This document shows, piece after piece, positions 26,108-34,343 of a stretch of DNA of 45,970 nt. Position 1 is the first letter of the stretch, and each line of letters starts with the position of its first letter. The translations under genes were made by a program, and so were the position numbers. The notes under the pieces are model-generated. The model had not been told where the DNA came from. It was given only the letters and a program-made list of their open reading frames with translations, and did no database searches. The DNA comes from Odoribacter sp. UBA944 (GTDB taxonomy: Bacteria; Bacteroidota; Bacteroidia; Bacteroidales; Marinifilaceae), in NCBI GenBank assembly GCA_002293375.1, contig DBDA01000042.1:1-45970 (forward strand), read 5' to 3'.

Positions 26108-26917
26108 TCAACGATTTAATTTTTCAATTTCCTCTTTCCGGTACCCTCCCAGGCGGGAGATCATCTCATCAAAATCAATTTGATGCGCGTCGAATTCCGG
26201 ACCGTCCACACAGGTAAAACGGGTTTTTCCTCCTACGGTTACCCGACAGGCCCCGCACATGCCGGTACCGTCCACCATAATGGAATTCAGGCTGGCGATG
26301 GTGGGGATGTCGTATTTTTGGGTCAGCAAGGCGCAAAATTTCATCATGATCGCAGGCCCCAAAGTGACGGCCAGGTCTATTTTTTCCCGTTTGATGATCT
26401 CTTCCATGCCTTCGGTGATCAATCCCTGTTTTCCGTAACTTCCGTCGTCGGTCATCACCAGCATCTCGTCGGAGTATTTCCGTACCTCCTCTTCCAAAAT
26501 GACCAACTCTTCCGTCCGGGCGGCAATAATGGTGACCACCCGGTTGCCGGCTTCCTTGAATCCCTGAATGATCGGTAGCAACGGAGCAACACCGACCCCG
26601 CCGCCGCAAGCCAGCACTGTTCCAACTTTGGAGATGTGCGTGGGTTTTCCCAAAGGGCCGACCAAATCGGTGATGTATTCGCCTTCGTTCAGGTTGGCTA
26701 TTTTGGTGGAAGAAACGCCCATTTTCTGTATTACCAGTGTAATGGTCCCTTTTTGGGGGTCCGCTTCCGAAATGGTCAGCGGGATTCGCTCCCCTTTTTC
26801 GCCTACCCTGACGATGACGAAATTACCGGGTTTACGCGCTTTGGCGATCAGCGGCGCCTCTACCTCTATCTGTACCACGCGATCGGAAAAACTCTGCTTA
26901 CGCAAGATCTGGTTCAT
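26108..26917 (-). CDS. NfnA/SudB-type FAD/NAD-binding and [2Fe-2S] subunit
   Basis: Protein of 269 residues of the ferredoxin-NADP reductase / dihydroorotate dehydrogenase electron-transfer subunit family. The FAD domain (about 1-95) includes PGNFVIVRVGEKGERIPLTI. The NAD domain contains the glycine-rich VLACGGGVGVAPLLPI. The C-terminal [2Fe-2S] ligands are in GTGMCGACRVTVGG and RFTCVDGPEFDAHQ. It ends 16 bases before the large subunit, and the two form one operon. Annotated homologues are usually called sulfide/dihydroorotate dehydrogenase-like, but absence of pyrD nearby and the partner gene favour NfnA. Confidence 0.9.
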   Translation of the reverse strand: MNQILRKQSFSDRVVQIEVEAPLIAKARKPGNFVIVRVGEKGERIPLTISEADPQKGTITLVIQKMGVSSTKIANLNEGEYITDLVGPLGKPTHISKVGTVLACGGGVGVAPLLPIIQGFKEAGNRVVTIIAARTEELVILEEEVRKYSDEMLVMTDDGSYGKQGLITEGMEEIIKREKIDLAVTLGPAIMMKFCALLTQKYDIPTIASLNSIMVDGTGMCGACRVTVGGKTRFTCVDGPEFDAHQIDFDEMISRLGGYRKEEIEKLNR

Positions 26918-26963
26918 GCTGTTGTATGCTTAAGTTTGTATGAATATCACTTTTAAGGTGGTA

Positions 26964-26971
26964 CAAAAATA
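26964..26971 (-). promoter_or_regulatory. Candidate -7 box of the nfnA-like gene
   Basis: Minus-strand TATTTTTG fits TAnnTTTG, 47 bases upstream of the ATG at 26917. No TTTG at -33. Confidence 0.35.
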
Positions 26972-27092
26972 CGTTCTATTTTCATCCCGCCACTGTTTTC
27001 GTCGCAGAATTTTTCCGGGGGAGCCGGTTGTAGTGTTGTTTCCTTCCGGTATAGTTTGCGCATTCTTTATTATTCCTGTCTAACGAGGGCTG

Positions 27093-27136
27093 GAGACCGG
27101 GTGTATACCGGCCGTAAACCGGATATAGATCCGTTA
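27093..27136 (+). repeat. Degenerate 11-bp tandem repeat, four units (copy A)
   Basis: Units read GAGACCGGGTG (27093), TATACCGGCCG (27104), TAAACCGGATA (27115) and TAGATCCGTTA (27126). The common pattern is TANACCG-N4. The same unit recurs as a 12-unit array upstream of the Fic gene at 43507-43638. Eleven bases is not a multiple of three, so a coding origin is unlikely. Confidence 0.65.
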
Positions 27137-27141
27137 TGCTT

Positions 27142-27238
27142 CTGGGAAAGATGTTGGGAGAAGGGATTTTTTGCCTCCGAAAGGAGAGAGTGCCGGTCTG
27201 GGATACAATCTACGGAATTGATTGTATTTTCAGAAGAG
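27142..27238 (+). repeat. Shared intergenic element, copy A (upstream of SUI1 gene)
   Basis: Three blocks match copy B (43647-43858) in the same order: CTGGGAAAGATGTTGGG (27142), GGATTTTTTGCCTCCGAAAG (27164), and a 36-base block (27203-27238) beginning TACAATCTACG and ending TTTTCAGAAGAGG. The last block is identical to copy B at 30 of 36 positions. A TATATTTG promoter follows about 65-72 bases later in both copies. Confidence 0.65.
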
Positions 27239-27302
27239 GTGAAATTACAAAATCTTCTCAAATAAAGAATAAAATCACATGCTTATTTCAAGAGATTACA
27301 AT

Positions 27303-27310
27303 TATATTTG
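27303..27310 (+). promoter_or_regulatory. Candidate -7 box of the SUI1 gene
   Basis: TATATTTG fits TAnnTTTG exactly, 22 bases upstream of the ATG at 27333. The -33 box is not obvious. Copy B of the element has the same TTATATTTGC at the same place. Confidence 0.55.
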
Positions 27311-27332
27311 CACCACTAAAAACTGAAACAGG

Positions 27333-27659
27333 ATGGCAAAGAAAGGAAGGATCAACGTGGTCTATTCCACCAATCCCGGGTTTGCTTACGAATACGAGCA
27401 GGAGGAGCATTGCGAAACCCTGCCGCCTGCCAAGCAAAACCTGCGGGTCACATTAGACAGCAAACAGCGGGCCGGAAAAACGGTGACACTGGTCAGTGGC
27501 TTTATCGGAACGGAAGAGGATCTGAACGGATTGGCGAAACTGTTGAAAAACAGGTGCGGGGTGGGCGGCACGTCCAAAGAGGGAATTATTCTGATCCAGG
27601 GAAGTTTCCGGGAACAGATCCTCCGGATTTTGCAGGAAAACGGCTACAAGGCCAAATAG
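27333..27659 (+). CDS. SUI1/eIF1-family translation factor (YciH-like)
   Basis: Small protein of 108 residues homologous to eukaryotic initiation factor eIF1. The SUI1 domain fills the C-terminal two thirds: LRVTLDSKQRAGKTVTLVSGF, then LAKLLKNRCGVGGTSKEGII and LIQGSFREQILRILQENGYKAK, matching the K-x-C-G-x-G-G-T pattern of the family. Bacterial YciH influences fidelity of start-codon selection and may act under stress. It is monocistronic, followed three bases later by the convergent end of folP. The long upstream region with the shared repeat element is unusual for such a small gene. Confidence 0.93.
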   Translation: MAKKGRINVVYSTNPGFAYEYEQEEHCETLPPAKQNLRVTLDSKQRAGKTVTLVSGFIGTEEDLNGLAKLLKNRCGVGGTSKEGIILIQGSFREQILRILQENGYKAK

Positions 27660-27662
27660 AGC

Positions 27663-28511
27663 CTATTTGAAAATTTCAAACACGCTTGGCAAGCTTTTCA
27701 TTAATTTTACCGTTTCCACCGCTTCTTTTACGTCGTGCACCCGTAAGATGGCAGCCCCTTTCAACAGGGAAACTGTATTTAGCACAGTGGTGCCGTTCAA
27801 GGCGCCTTCCGGGGTGGTTCCCAACAGTTTCCAGATCATTGTTTTGCGGGAAATGCCCACAAACAACGGGTAGCCCAACTCTAAAAATGTGTGCATTCCA
27901 TCCAGCAGGGTGTAGTTGTGTTCTACCGTTTTCCCAAAACCAAAGCCGGGGTCCAGAAGAATGTTGTCAAACCCCAGTGCGTTCAGCCGGGCGATCCGTT
28001 CGGTGAAAAACTGCCGCACCTCCCCCACGACATCGGCATACACCGGCTGTTGCTGCATGGTCTGCGGAGTGCCCTGGATGTGCATCAATATGTACGGTAC
28101 GCCTGCTTCCGCCACCGTTTCAAACATCCGCTCGTCCAGGGTTCCGCCCGATATGTCGTTGATGATCACCGGGCCGAGGCAGTTGTTGATCTCCCGGGCC
28201 ACTTCCGCCCGGAAGGTGTCGATGGAGACCGGAAGCTGCGGGTAGTATTTGCGGATCAGTTCCACCGCCGATTCCAAACGGGCCAACTCCTCCCGGGCGT
28301 CCACAAAAGCGGCGCCGGGACGGGTGGAATAGGCGCCGACATCGATCAGATCCGCCCCCTCTTCCACCAGTTGGTGGATCCGGCCGATGACCTTCGTTTC
28401 GCTCAGGTACCTCCCGCCATCGTAAAACGAATCGGGGGTTACATTCAGGATCCCCGCCACCAACGGGCGGGACAAATCGAGCGTACGGCCGGCTAATACG
28501 GGTTGTTTCAT
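27663..28511 (-). CDS. folP: Dihydropteroate synthase
   Basis: Joins p-aminobenzoate to 6-hydroxymethyl-7,8-dihydropterin pyrophosphate in folate synthesis and is the sulfonamide target. It has 282 residues, the usual length. Signatures: VAGILNVTPDSFYDGGRY (first DHPS motif), DLIDVGAYSTRPGA (second motif; most homologues have GGESTRPGA, here GAYSTRPGA), NDISGGTLD, LDPGFGFGKTVEHNY and GISRK. It is divergent from the DUF1599 gene and convergent with the SUI1 gene, so it stands alone. Confidence 0.95.
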   Translation of the reverse strand: MKQPVLAGRTLDLSRPLVAGILNVTPDSFYDGGRYLSETKVIGRIHQLVEEGADLIDVGAYSTRPGAAFVDAREELARLESAVELIRKYYPQLPVSIDTFRAEVAREINNCLGPVIINDISGGTLDERMFETVAEAGVPYILMHIQGTPQTMQQQPVYADVVGEVRQFFTERIARLNALGFDNILLDPGFGFGKTVEHNYTLLDGMHTFLELGYPLFVGISRKTMIWKLLGTTPEGALNGTTVLNTVSLLKGAAILRVHDVKEAVETVKLMKSLPSVFEIFK

Positions 28512-28586
28512 ACGAGAATATTTACTATTTTTACAACCTCAAAATAACGACGAGTTTTTTACATTTCATAGTATTATCCGCAATTT

Positions 28587-29144
28587 ATGGCGAACACGGC
28601 ACAGGAATACGACAGCGTAATGGAGGTATGCCGGGATATTTTCACCCAAAAGATGCACGACTATGGGAGCGCTTGGAGGATTTTGCGCACCGCTTCCGTC
28701 ACAGATCAGATCTTTATCAAAGCCAACCGGGTCCGCAGCCTGGAAGAGAAGGGACACAGCCGGGTACAGGAAGGAGTGATCCCTGAATTTATCGGCATTG
28801 TAAACTATGCTATTATGGGGTTGATCCAATTGGAACTGGGGCCGGGCGAAGACCTGTCACCGGAACGAATCAACGCCCTCTACCTTTCTTACTTCCAGAA
28901 AGCCAAAAAGTTGATGTCGGACAAAAACCACGATTACGACGAAGCGTGGAGAGAGATGCGCATCAGTTCTTATACCGATCTGATCCTGATGAAGATCAGA
29001 CGTACCAAACAGATCGAAGACCACCGGGGCGACCTCTGGGTGTCTGAAGGGATCGATGCCAACTATTTCGATATGATCAACTACGCCGTTTTCGCCCTGA
29101 TCCGGTTGGTGGTTGAAAAAGAAGCACAAGACGAAAACAATTAA
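28587..29144 (+). CDS. DUF1599 (nucleotide modification associated domain 1) protein with internal duplication
   Basis: Soluble protein of 185 residues made of two similar halves. Half 1 has KMHDYGSAWRILRTASVTDQ ... KANRVRSLEEKG ... IVNYAIMGLIQLELG. Half 2 has KNHDYDEAWREMRISSYTDL ... KIRRTKQIEDHRG ... MINYAVFALIRLVVE. Both keep HDY-x3-W, a Lys/Arg-rich helix and NYA-x3-LI. The family carries the Pfam name 'nucleotide modification associated domain 1', but no activity can be assigned from this sequence. The end overlaps a frame leading into the next gene, and a joint transcript with the membrane protein and tpiA is likely. Confidence 0.88.
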   Translation: MANTAQEYDSVMEVCRDIFTQKMHDYGSAWRILRTASVTDQIFIKANRVRSLEEKGHSRVQEGVIPEFIGIVNYAIMGLIQLELGPGEDLSPERINALYLSYFQKAKKLMSDKNHDYDEAWREMRISSYTDLILMKIRRTKQIEDHRGDLWVSEGIDANYFDMINYAVFALIRLVVEKEAQDENN

Positions 29145-29154
29145 AACCAATAGC

Positions 29155-30402
29155 ATGAAGGTTATAGCAAATATTTTCAGGATTCTAATCGGCCTGGTAT
29201 TTATTTTTTCCGGATTTGTAAAAGGGGTGGATCCGTTGGGTTCCGCTTACAAATTCACCGATTATTTTAATGCGTTCGGCATGGGCTGGATGAACTTTTC
29301 CGCCCTGTTCCTCTCTTTTGCGCAATCCCTGTTGGAGTGCATCATCGGCATCTGCCTTTTCCTGAATGTCCGGACCAAATGGGCCGCCTGGGGCGCCTTG
29401 CTCTTTATGAGCGTATTTACCCCGTTGACCCTGATCCTGGCCATCAAGAATCCGGTAACCGACTGCGGATGTTTCGGGGATGCCTGGATCCTGACTAACT
29501 GGGAAACCTTCTGGAAGAATGTCGTACTGCTAGTATTGGCGTTGGTGGTATTTTTTTACCGGAACCGATTCAGATCGATCTTTAATTTTTTGGAACAGAT
29601 TACTTTAACAGCCGGCTCCATTCTCTTTATCTTCGTGATCGAAGTGCACTGTTATCGCCACCTTCCGATCCTGGATTTCCGCCCTTACGCTATCGGGGCC
29701 AACATTTCGGAGGGAATGGCCGTTCCCGAAGGGGCACCCCACGACGAATATCGGATGACCCTGACCTATAAGAACCGGCAAACCGGCGAACTGAAAGATT
29801 TCGACGAGAGCAATTACCCTTGGCAGGATACACTGAATTGGGAGTTCCACAGCTCCGATCAAAAATTGATCCGGGAAGGGTACAAAGCCCCCATTCACGA
29901 TTTTGTGATCGAACACCCCCAATACGGCACTATCACCGAAGAGTTGTTACAGAGCGAGGAGTATGTCCTGCTGGCCGTTTCCTACAACCTGAACAAAGCC
30001 TCTGCCACCGGTCAGGAGGAGCTGAACCGCTTGGCTGCTTACGCCCAGCAGAAAGGGTACCGTTTTTACGGGCTGACCGCTTCTTTGCAGGAGGATATCC
30101 GGAAACACAGCGAAAAATACAACATCCCGTATGAATTTTGCGCCACCGACGAGATCCAGTTGAAAACGATCATCCGCTCCAACCCCGGATTGGTGGTCCT
30201 GAAAAAAGGGACGGTGATCGGTAAATGGGGAAACCGGGACATTCCGGCAGTTGACGGGATCGGCGAAAAAGACCTGCTTGCCTACTGTCTGACGGAACAG
30301 CAGCAACACGCCGGCCGCAACCTGGTATACCTGCTGGTTTTCCTCTACCTGGCCCTCCTCTTTGCCTATCTGGCGAAAAAATACAAACGAATGACCAAAT
30401 AA
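29155..30402 (+). CDS. DoxX/MauE-like membrane protein (BT_3928-type)
   Basis: Membrane protein of about 415 residues. The N-terminal half has four predicted helices: VIANIFRILIGLVFIFSGFV, a helix near 45-65, one near 80-98 and one near 120-138. Between the third and fourth lies TDCGCFGDAW, a conserved Cys-Gly-Cys pattern of the family. A fifth helix near 150-168 leads into a soluble region with a thioredoxin-like feel (VLLAVSYNLNKAS ... FYGLTASLQEDI). A last helix (LVYLLVFLYLALLFAYLAKK) closes the protein. The ATG at 29155 was chosen: the frame is open further upstream, but that lies inside the DUF1599 gene. Function unknown; a redox or quinone-linked role is a guess. tpiA follows after 13 bases. 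Confidence 0.82.
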   Translation: MKVIANIFRILIGLVFIFSGFVKGVDPLGSAYKFTDYFNAFGMGWMNFSALFLSFAQSLLECIIGICLFLNVRTKWAAWGALLFMSVFTPLTLILAIKNPVTDCGCFGDAWILTNWETFWKNVVLLVLALVVFFYRNRFRSIFNFLEQITLTAGSILFIFVIEVHCYRHLPILDFRPYAIGANISEGMAVPEGAPHDEYRMTLTYKNRQTGELKDFDESNYPWQDTLNWEFHSSDQKLIREGYKAPIHDFVIEHPQYGTITEELLQSEEYVLLAVSYNLNKASATGQEELNRLAAYAQQKGYRFYGLTASLQEDIRKHSEKYNIPYEFCATDEIQLKTIIRSNPGLVVLKKGTVIGKWGNRDIPAVDGIGEKDLLAYCLTEQQQHAGRNLVYLLVFLYLALLFAYLAKKYKRMTK

Positions 30403-30415
30403 ATAATTACAATAC

Positions 30416-31183
30416 ATGAGAAAGAAGATCGTAGCCGGAAACTGGAAAATGAATAAAACCCTCCCCGAGGGTATCGAACTGGCGAAAGAGGTGAATGAAA
30501 AAGTAAAAGCTTTACATCCGGCTGGTGTGCAGGTAGTACTCGGTACGCCTTTTATCCACTTGTCTGAAGTGAATAAAACCGTGAATGCCCCGCAGTTGGC
30601 CGTATCCGCCCAAAACTGCGCCACGGAAGCTTCCGGAGCCTATACCGGAGAGATTTCCGCCGCCATGGTGGCTTCCACCGGGTGCCGGTACGTTATCCTC
30701 GGCCACTCCGAAAGAAGAAGTTACTACGGGGAAACCGATGCCATCCTGGTAAAAAAGGTGGCGCAGGCGCTGGAAAATAACCTGGAGATCATTTTCTGTG
30801 TCGGCGAGGTGCTGGAAGAACGGGAGAGCGAAAGGCATTTCGAAGTTGTTCGCTCACAATTGGAAAAGGGATTGTTCCAATTGGATAAAAGCGCTTTCGC
30901 CCGCATCGTTATCGCCTACGAACCCGTGTGGGCCATCGGTACCGGAAAAACCGCCACCGCTGCACAGGCGCAGGAGATGCACGCTTTTATCCGGAGCGTG
31001 GTCAACGGAAAATACGGAACGGAAGCAGCTCAGAACACCTCTATTCTTTACGGAGGCAGCCTGAACGCTAAAAATGCGGACGAACTGTTTTCCAATCCGG
31101 ACGTAGATGGTGGATTGATCGGGGGTGCCTCCCTGAAAGCGGAAGATTTTGCCGCTATCATTGCTTCCCGGGAAGCTCACTAA
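30416..31183 (+). CDS. tpiA: Triosephosphate isomerase
   Basis: Glycolytic and gluconeogenic enzyme interconverting dihydroxyacetone phosphate and glyceraldehyde 3-phosphate. It has 255 residues. Active-site motifs are GNWKMNK (catalytic Lys), ILGHSERR (catalytic His), AYEPVWAIGTGKTA (catalytic Glu and loop 6) and ILYGGSLNAKNADEL with the phosphate-binding GGASL. All are intact. It is the last gene of the DUF1599-MauE-tpiA run and is followed by a strong terminator at 31228-31270. Confidence 0.98.
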   Translation: MRKKIVAGNWKMNKTLPEGIELAKEVNEKVKALHPAGVQVVLGTPFIHLSEVNKTVNAPQLAVSAQNCATEASGAYTGEISAAMVASTGCRYVILGHSERRSYYGETDAILVKKVAQALENNLEIIFCVGEVLEERESERHFEVVRSQLEKGLFQLDKSAFARIVIAYEPVWAIGTGKTATAAQAQEMHAFIRSVVNGKYGTEAAQNTSILYGGSLNAKNADELFSNPDVDGGLIGGASLKAEDFAAIIASREAH

Positions 31184-31227
31184 GAAGCTGTTACATAGAT
31201 CGATTCGGAATATTCCGGGAAAAATTC

Positions 31228-31270
31228 AAAAAATGCTGCAAAAAAAAGGAAAAATATGCAGCATTTTTTT
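31228..31270 (+). terminator. Rho-independent terminator after tpiA
   Basis: A-rich arm plus AATGCTGCA pairs with TGCAGCATT across a loop of about 15 bases, followed by TTTTTTT. It lies 45 bases past the tpiA stop. The mirrored A and T tracts could allow some activity on the other strand. Confidence 0.8.
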
Positions 31271-31312
31271 GTTTTTATACGTCTTATAGGTGAATAGATA
31301 AATACCAAACAG

Positions 31313-32371
31313 ATGAAAAAAAGAATTTCTTTCCTATGTATGCTCCTGCTTGTTTCCGCATTGGGATGGTGCGCAGACAGCAAAGGCATTGAGATCAAAC
31401 GGACCGTAAGCCGGCAGTTTCAAATCTCCCAAGGCGCTAAATTGGAGATAGACAACAAGTATGGGAACATCGTCCTGAACCTGTGGAACCGGGATGAGAT
31501 CGACTTTTCCATTGAGATCACCGGAAAAGGGAACAACGAAGAGAGTGCTCAGGAGATGGCAGACCGGGTATCCATCGATTTTAACCAAAGCGGTAACTCG
31601 GTGTCCGCCCAAACGGTATTCGCCCCGATGAGATCCAGATCCTGCAACAATTGCGGTACATCGGTACACTATACGGTGAACATACCAGCGAACCTCTACC
31701 TGGACTTGACCAATAAATACGGAAATATTTACCTGGAGGAGGCTACCATGCCTTTTCGTACCGATCTGAAATACGGGAATCTGAAGGTCGGAAGCCTGTT
31801 ATCCGATGATAACCGGATCAACCTGAAATACGGTGATATCGCCTTGCATGAAACAAAGAAATTGATTTTAAACGCCGCCTATTCCAAGCTGACGATTAGA
31901 AAAGCAGCGGTACTGGAACTGACAACCGCTTATTCCAGTCTGAAATCGGACGAGATCGGAACGTGGCGCCTCTCTTCCAAATACGACAATTTCACCGTAG
32001 GCAAGGTGGGAAGTCTCTCCTGTTCTTCGGCTTACTCCAATTTTCAACTGGGATACCTTGAAACGGCGTGTTCGATAACCGAAATCCGGTACGGAAAGGT
32101 GCGCATCGAGAAGATCGCCCCCGATTTCTCTTCCATTGATATTTCGGCCGCTTATACGACCGTACGGTTGGGGATCGACGAGCAGAGCAGCTTCAAGGCG
32201 AATCTCTCTACCCGGTACGGAAACATCCAAACCGGCAACCTGGTCCTGCAGGATGTCCGGTTGGGAAATGAAAAATACGGCAAAAGCCTGACAGCCACCG
32301 TAGGTTCGGACAAAGATCCCGAGGCTTCCGTCCGAATCACCAACTCCTACGCGGATATTGTGCTGAATTAA
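31313..32371 (+). CDS. Exported tyrosine-ladder repeat protein (DUF4097-like, probable beta-solenoid)
   Basis: Exported protein of 352 residues with a signal peptide (MKKRISFLCMLLLVSALGWC). From residue 47 on it shows about 13 repeats centred on a tyrosine, such as NKYGNIVLNL (Y50), NKYGNIYLEE (Y136), LKYGNLKVGS (Y154), LKYGDIALHE (Y173), AAYSKLTIRK (Y190), TAYSSLKSDE (Y207), SKYDNFTVGK (Y224), SAYSNFQLGY (Y241), IRYGKVRIEK (Y260) and TRYGNIQTGN (Y302). The period is 17-24 residues, which fits one turn of a beta-solenoid with a stacked tyrosine ladder. Two cysteines (SCNNCG, 110-114) may form a disulfide. Homologues are often labelled DUF4097 or hypothetical adhesin-like. No enzyme motif was seen. 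Confidence 0.8.
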   Translation: MKKRISFLCMLLLVSALGWCADSKGIEIKRTVSRQFQISQGAKLEIDNKYGNIVLNLWNRDEIDFSIEITGKGNNEESAQEMADRVSIDFNQSGNSVSAQTVFAPMRSRSCNNCGTSVHYTVNIPANLYLDLTNKYGNIYLEEATMPFRTDLKYGNLKVGSLLSDDNRINLKYGDIALHETKKLILNAAYSKLTIRKAAVLELTTAYSSLKSDEIGTWRLSSKYDNFTVGKVGSLSCSSAYSNFQLGYLETACSITEIRYGKVRIEKIAPDFSSIDISAAYTTVRLGIDEQSSFKANLSTRYGNIQTGNLVLQDVRLGNEKYGKSLTATVGSDKDPEASVRITNSYADIVLN

Positions 32372-32389
32372 GAGTCTGTTTAAAAACGA

Positions 32390-34324
32390 TTATTGGCCGG
32401 TATCTTCCCCGTAAGCCAGCATTTGGCGGAGGAAGTTGTCCGGATAGGAGATGCGGACGTCCATCGGGCGTCCGTTTTTTTCGATCAACGTATAATCGGG
32501 ATTTAAAAAACCCGCATACGGGGGAATGCCCAAGTTCGCATAGCGCTCCAACACCTCGGCGTGAAGCTCCCGGTCCACTTTTACGCCGTACCCTTCGATC
32601 AACTGCCGGGCTGCTTTGTAATCCCCTTCCGATTTGATCCGTTGCACCTCTCCCAGCAACCGGCCGAACAACATCCGTAAAGCCGGATGATCGCGAACGA
32701 CAAAAAAGGTTTTTCCGGCCCGTACCACTCGTTCTATCACGCCCGTTTCCCGGCCCTGTTCATATACCCAGGAAGCGATCAACTGGCGGTTGCGCATGTG
32801 TGACTCCTCCAGATCGTCTCCGGGTTTGATCCGGGTCAGTTGTGTCATCAACCCATTCCGGATGTAGCTGTTGTATTCGCACTTCCCGACCTCCGGAGCG
32901 GAGACAACGCCTAATTCCAACAGTTTTTCGTCTGCAATGTAGTAAAGGGCGAACAGATCGGCCCGGGTCTCTTCCAATGTAGAGTAGTAACTTTTCAGAC
33001 AATCGGGAGTGACGCCGGGCAACATCTTTCCGGAGCCGTGCCCGAGGCATTCGTGCAGGTCGGTATGGATATTCCCGCCTTCGTAACCGTACCGCCGGTG
33101 CAACTCCAACTCCTCCTCCGAAAAGGCGAACTCCTCCAGTACGCCATTTCCCAAAGAGGCCCGGTGATAGGCGTAGGTAATGTTGTCCAAGGTAACCGAC
33201 TTGCTGCCGTACACCTCCCGGATCCACTCCGAATTGGGCAGGTTGATGCCGATCGGAGTAGCCGGATGGCAATCTCCCCCCAGCATGGCGGCTTGCATGA
33301 CACGGGCGGTGACCCCTGTAATCTCTCTCTTTTTAAAGCGCTCCTCCACCGGGGCCTGCTGTTCAAACCACAACGCATTTTCCGCCAGTATCTCCGTCCG
33401 GCGGCACGCCTCTTTGTCTGTGATCTCTACGATCGACTCCCAACTCCCTTTGTAGGCCAACGGATCGCCGTACACCTCTATAAAACCGTTGATAAAATCG
33501 ACCGGAGCCTGCCCTTCCTTCAACCAGGCGATCGAGTAAGCGTCGAACAGGGCCAGATCCCCGCTCTTGTAATAAGCAACCAGCAGGTCTATCACCTCTT
33601 TCTGCGTATGGTCCCAGGCATATCCCCGGGCCTCCTCCAGATGCGCCACGATCTTTGAGATCTCTTTTCCGTACTTCCCGTTCGCATACCACACCTCCTC
33701 CGTCAACTGCCCTCCGTGCACGATCAGGGTGGAATTCAACCCGACAGAGAGCGGCCTGTCGCCCTGCTCTTGCAGTTTTTGCCGGTAAAACGCCTCTGCT
33801 TCCGGTTGGGTTACCCCCACGTAGTAGTTATTGGCAGAAGCGGTCAGCAGATCCGCCACGCCTCCCAATACCACCCGTTTTGGCATACAGGCCGGGTCGA
33901 AGAGGACCTGTTCCAGGTCCGGATATTCGCCTCCGGCCCCGACCGCCTCCAACAGCGATTTCAGGTAAGCCGGCGAAAAACCGGGCGAAAACTTATCCAT
34001 GGAGTAGTGGTGGTGGATTCCGTTGGCGAAAAAAACCTGTTTGGCATACAACAAAAAAGCTTCAAATTCCCGGCCGGTTCTTTCTCCCGGATATTGTTGC
34101 AGGATCCGCTCCAACACCTTTCGGATCCGCAGATTCCAGCGGTTGTTCTGATCCCAGAGTATGTCCCTCCCGGCAAGCGCCGCCCGGCTCAAATAATAGA
34201 CGAACAACTTCTCCCGCAAGGGCAACTGTTCAAAAGCCGGCACTTCGTACCGCAAGATCCGGATATCTCCGAACTCTTCTACAATAAAAAAGTTATGGTC
34301 ATCTGTACGGTCTCTCTTTTCCAT
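32390..34324 (-). CDS. Dipeptidyl-peptidase III (M49 family metallopeptidase)
   Basis: Zinc exopeptidase that removes dipeptides from the N-terminus of short peptides. From ATG 34324 it has about 644 residues. The zinc motif is HECLGH (His424, His429), the variant of HEXXGH reported for Bacteroides DPP III, and the third ligand lies in LEETRADLF (Glu452). The N-terminal region (FGDIRILRYEVPAFEQLPLR) matches bacterial DPP III. No signal peptide or lipobox is seen, so it is probably cytosolic, unlike some Bacteroides homologues. The start could instead be ATG 34369, which would overlap the upstream gene by 26 bases; 34324 is preferred because a purine-rich GGAGAAAG precedes it. Confidence 0.92.
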   Translation of the reverse strand: MEKRDRTDDHNFFIVEEFGDIRILRYEVPAFEQLPLREKLFVYYLSRAALAGRDILWDQNNRWNLRIRKVLERILQQYPGERTGREFEAFLLYAKQVFFANGIHHHYSMDKFSPGFSPAYLKSLLEAVGAGGEYPDLEQVLFDPACMPKRVVLGGVADLLTASANNYYVGVTQPEAEAFYRQKLQEQGDRPLSVGLNSTLIVHGGQLTEEVWYANGKYGKEISKIVAHLEEARGYAWDHTQKEVIDLLVAYYKSGDLALFDAYSIAWLKEGQAPVDFINGFIEVYGDPLAYKGSWESIVEITDKEACRRTEILAENALWFEQQAPVEERFKKREITGVTARVMQAAMLGGDCHPATPIGINLPNSEWIREVYGSKSVTLDNITYAYHRASLGNGVLEEFAFSEEELELHRRYGYEGGNIHTDLHECLGHGSGKMLPGVTPDCLKSYYSTLEETRADLFALYYIADEKLLELGVVSAPEVGKCEYNSYIRNGLMTQLTRIKPGDDLEESHMRNRQLIASWVYEQGRETGVIERVVRAGKTFFVVRDHPALRMLFGRLLGEVQRIKSEGDYKAARQLIEGYGVKVDRELHAEVLERYANLGIPPYAGFLNPDYTLIEKNGRPMDVRISYPDNFLRQMLAYGEDTGQ

Positions 34325-34343
34325 CGCCTTTCTCCCTGTTTTG

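Larger units (their letters stand above)
26918..27332. other. Divergent intergenic region between nfnA-like and SUI1 genes (415 bp)
   Basis: No coding sequence is supported here. The left part holds a weak minus-strand -7 box for the nfnA-like gene (TATTTTTG, 26964-26971). From about 27093 it contains a degenerate 11-bp repeat, then conserved blocks also found upstream of the Fic gene, then a TATATTTG promoter for the SUI1 gene. Confidence 0.7.

Noticed and set aside
32370..32386. AAGAGTCTGTTTAAAA at the end of the repeat-protein gene, identical to the end of tilS (about 22000-22015) and similar to the parA-parB junction (about 15718)
   Set aside because: A shared 16-mer in 46 kb is near what chance allows (expectation roughly 0.25-0.5 for random sequence). 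No hairpin or promoter is associated, so it is not called a repeat without a genome-wide count.
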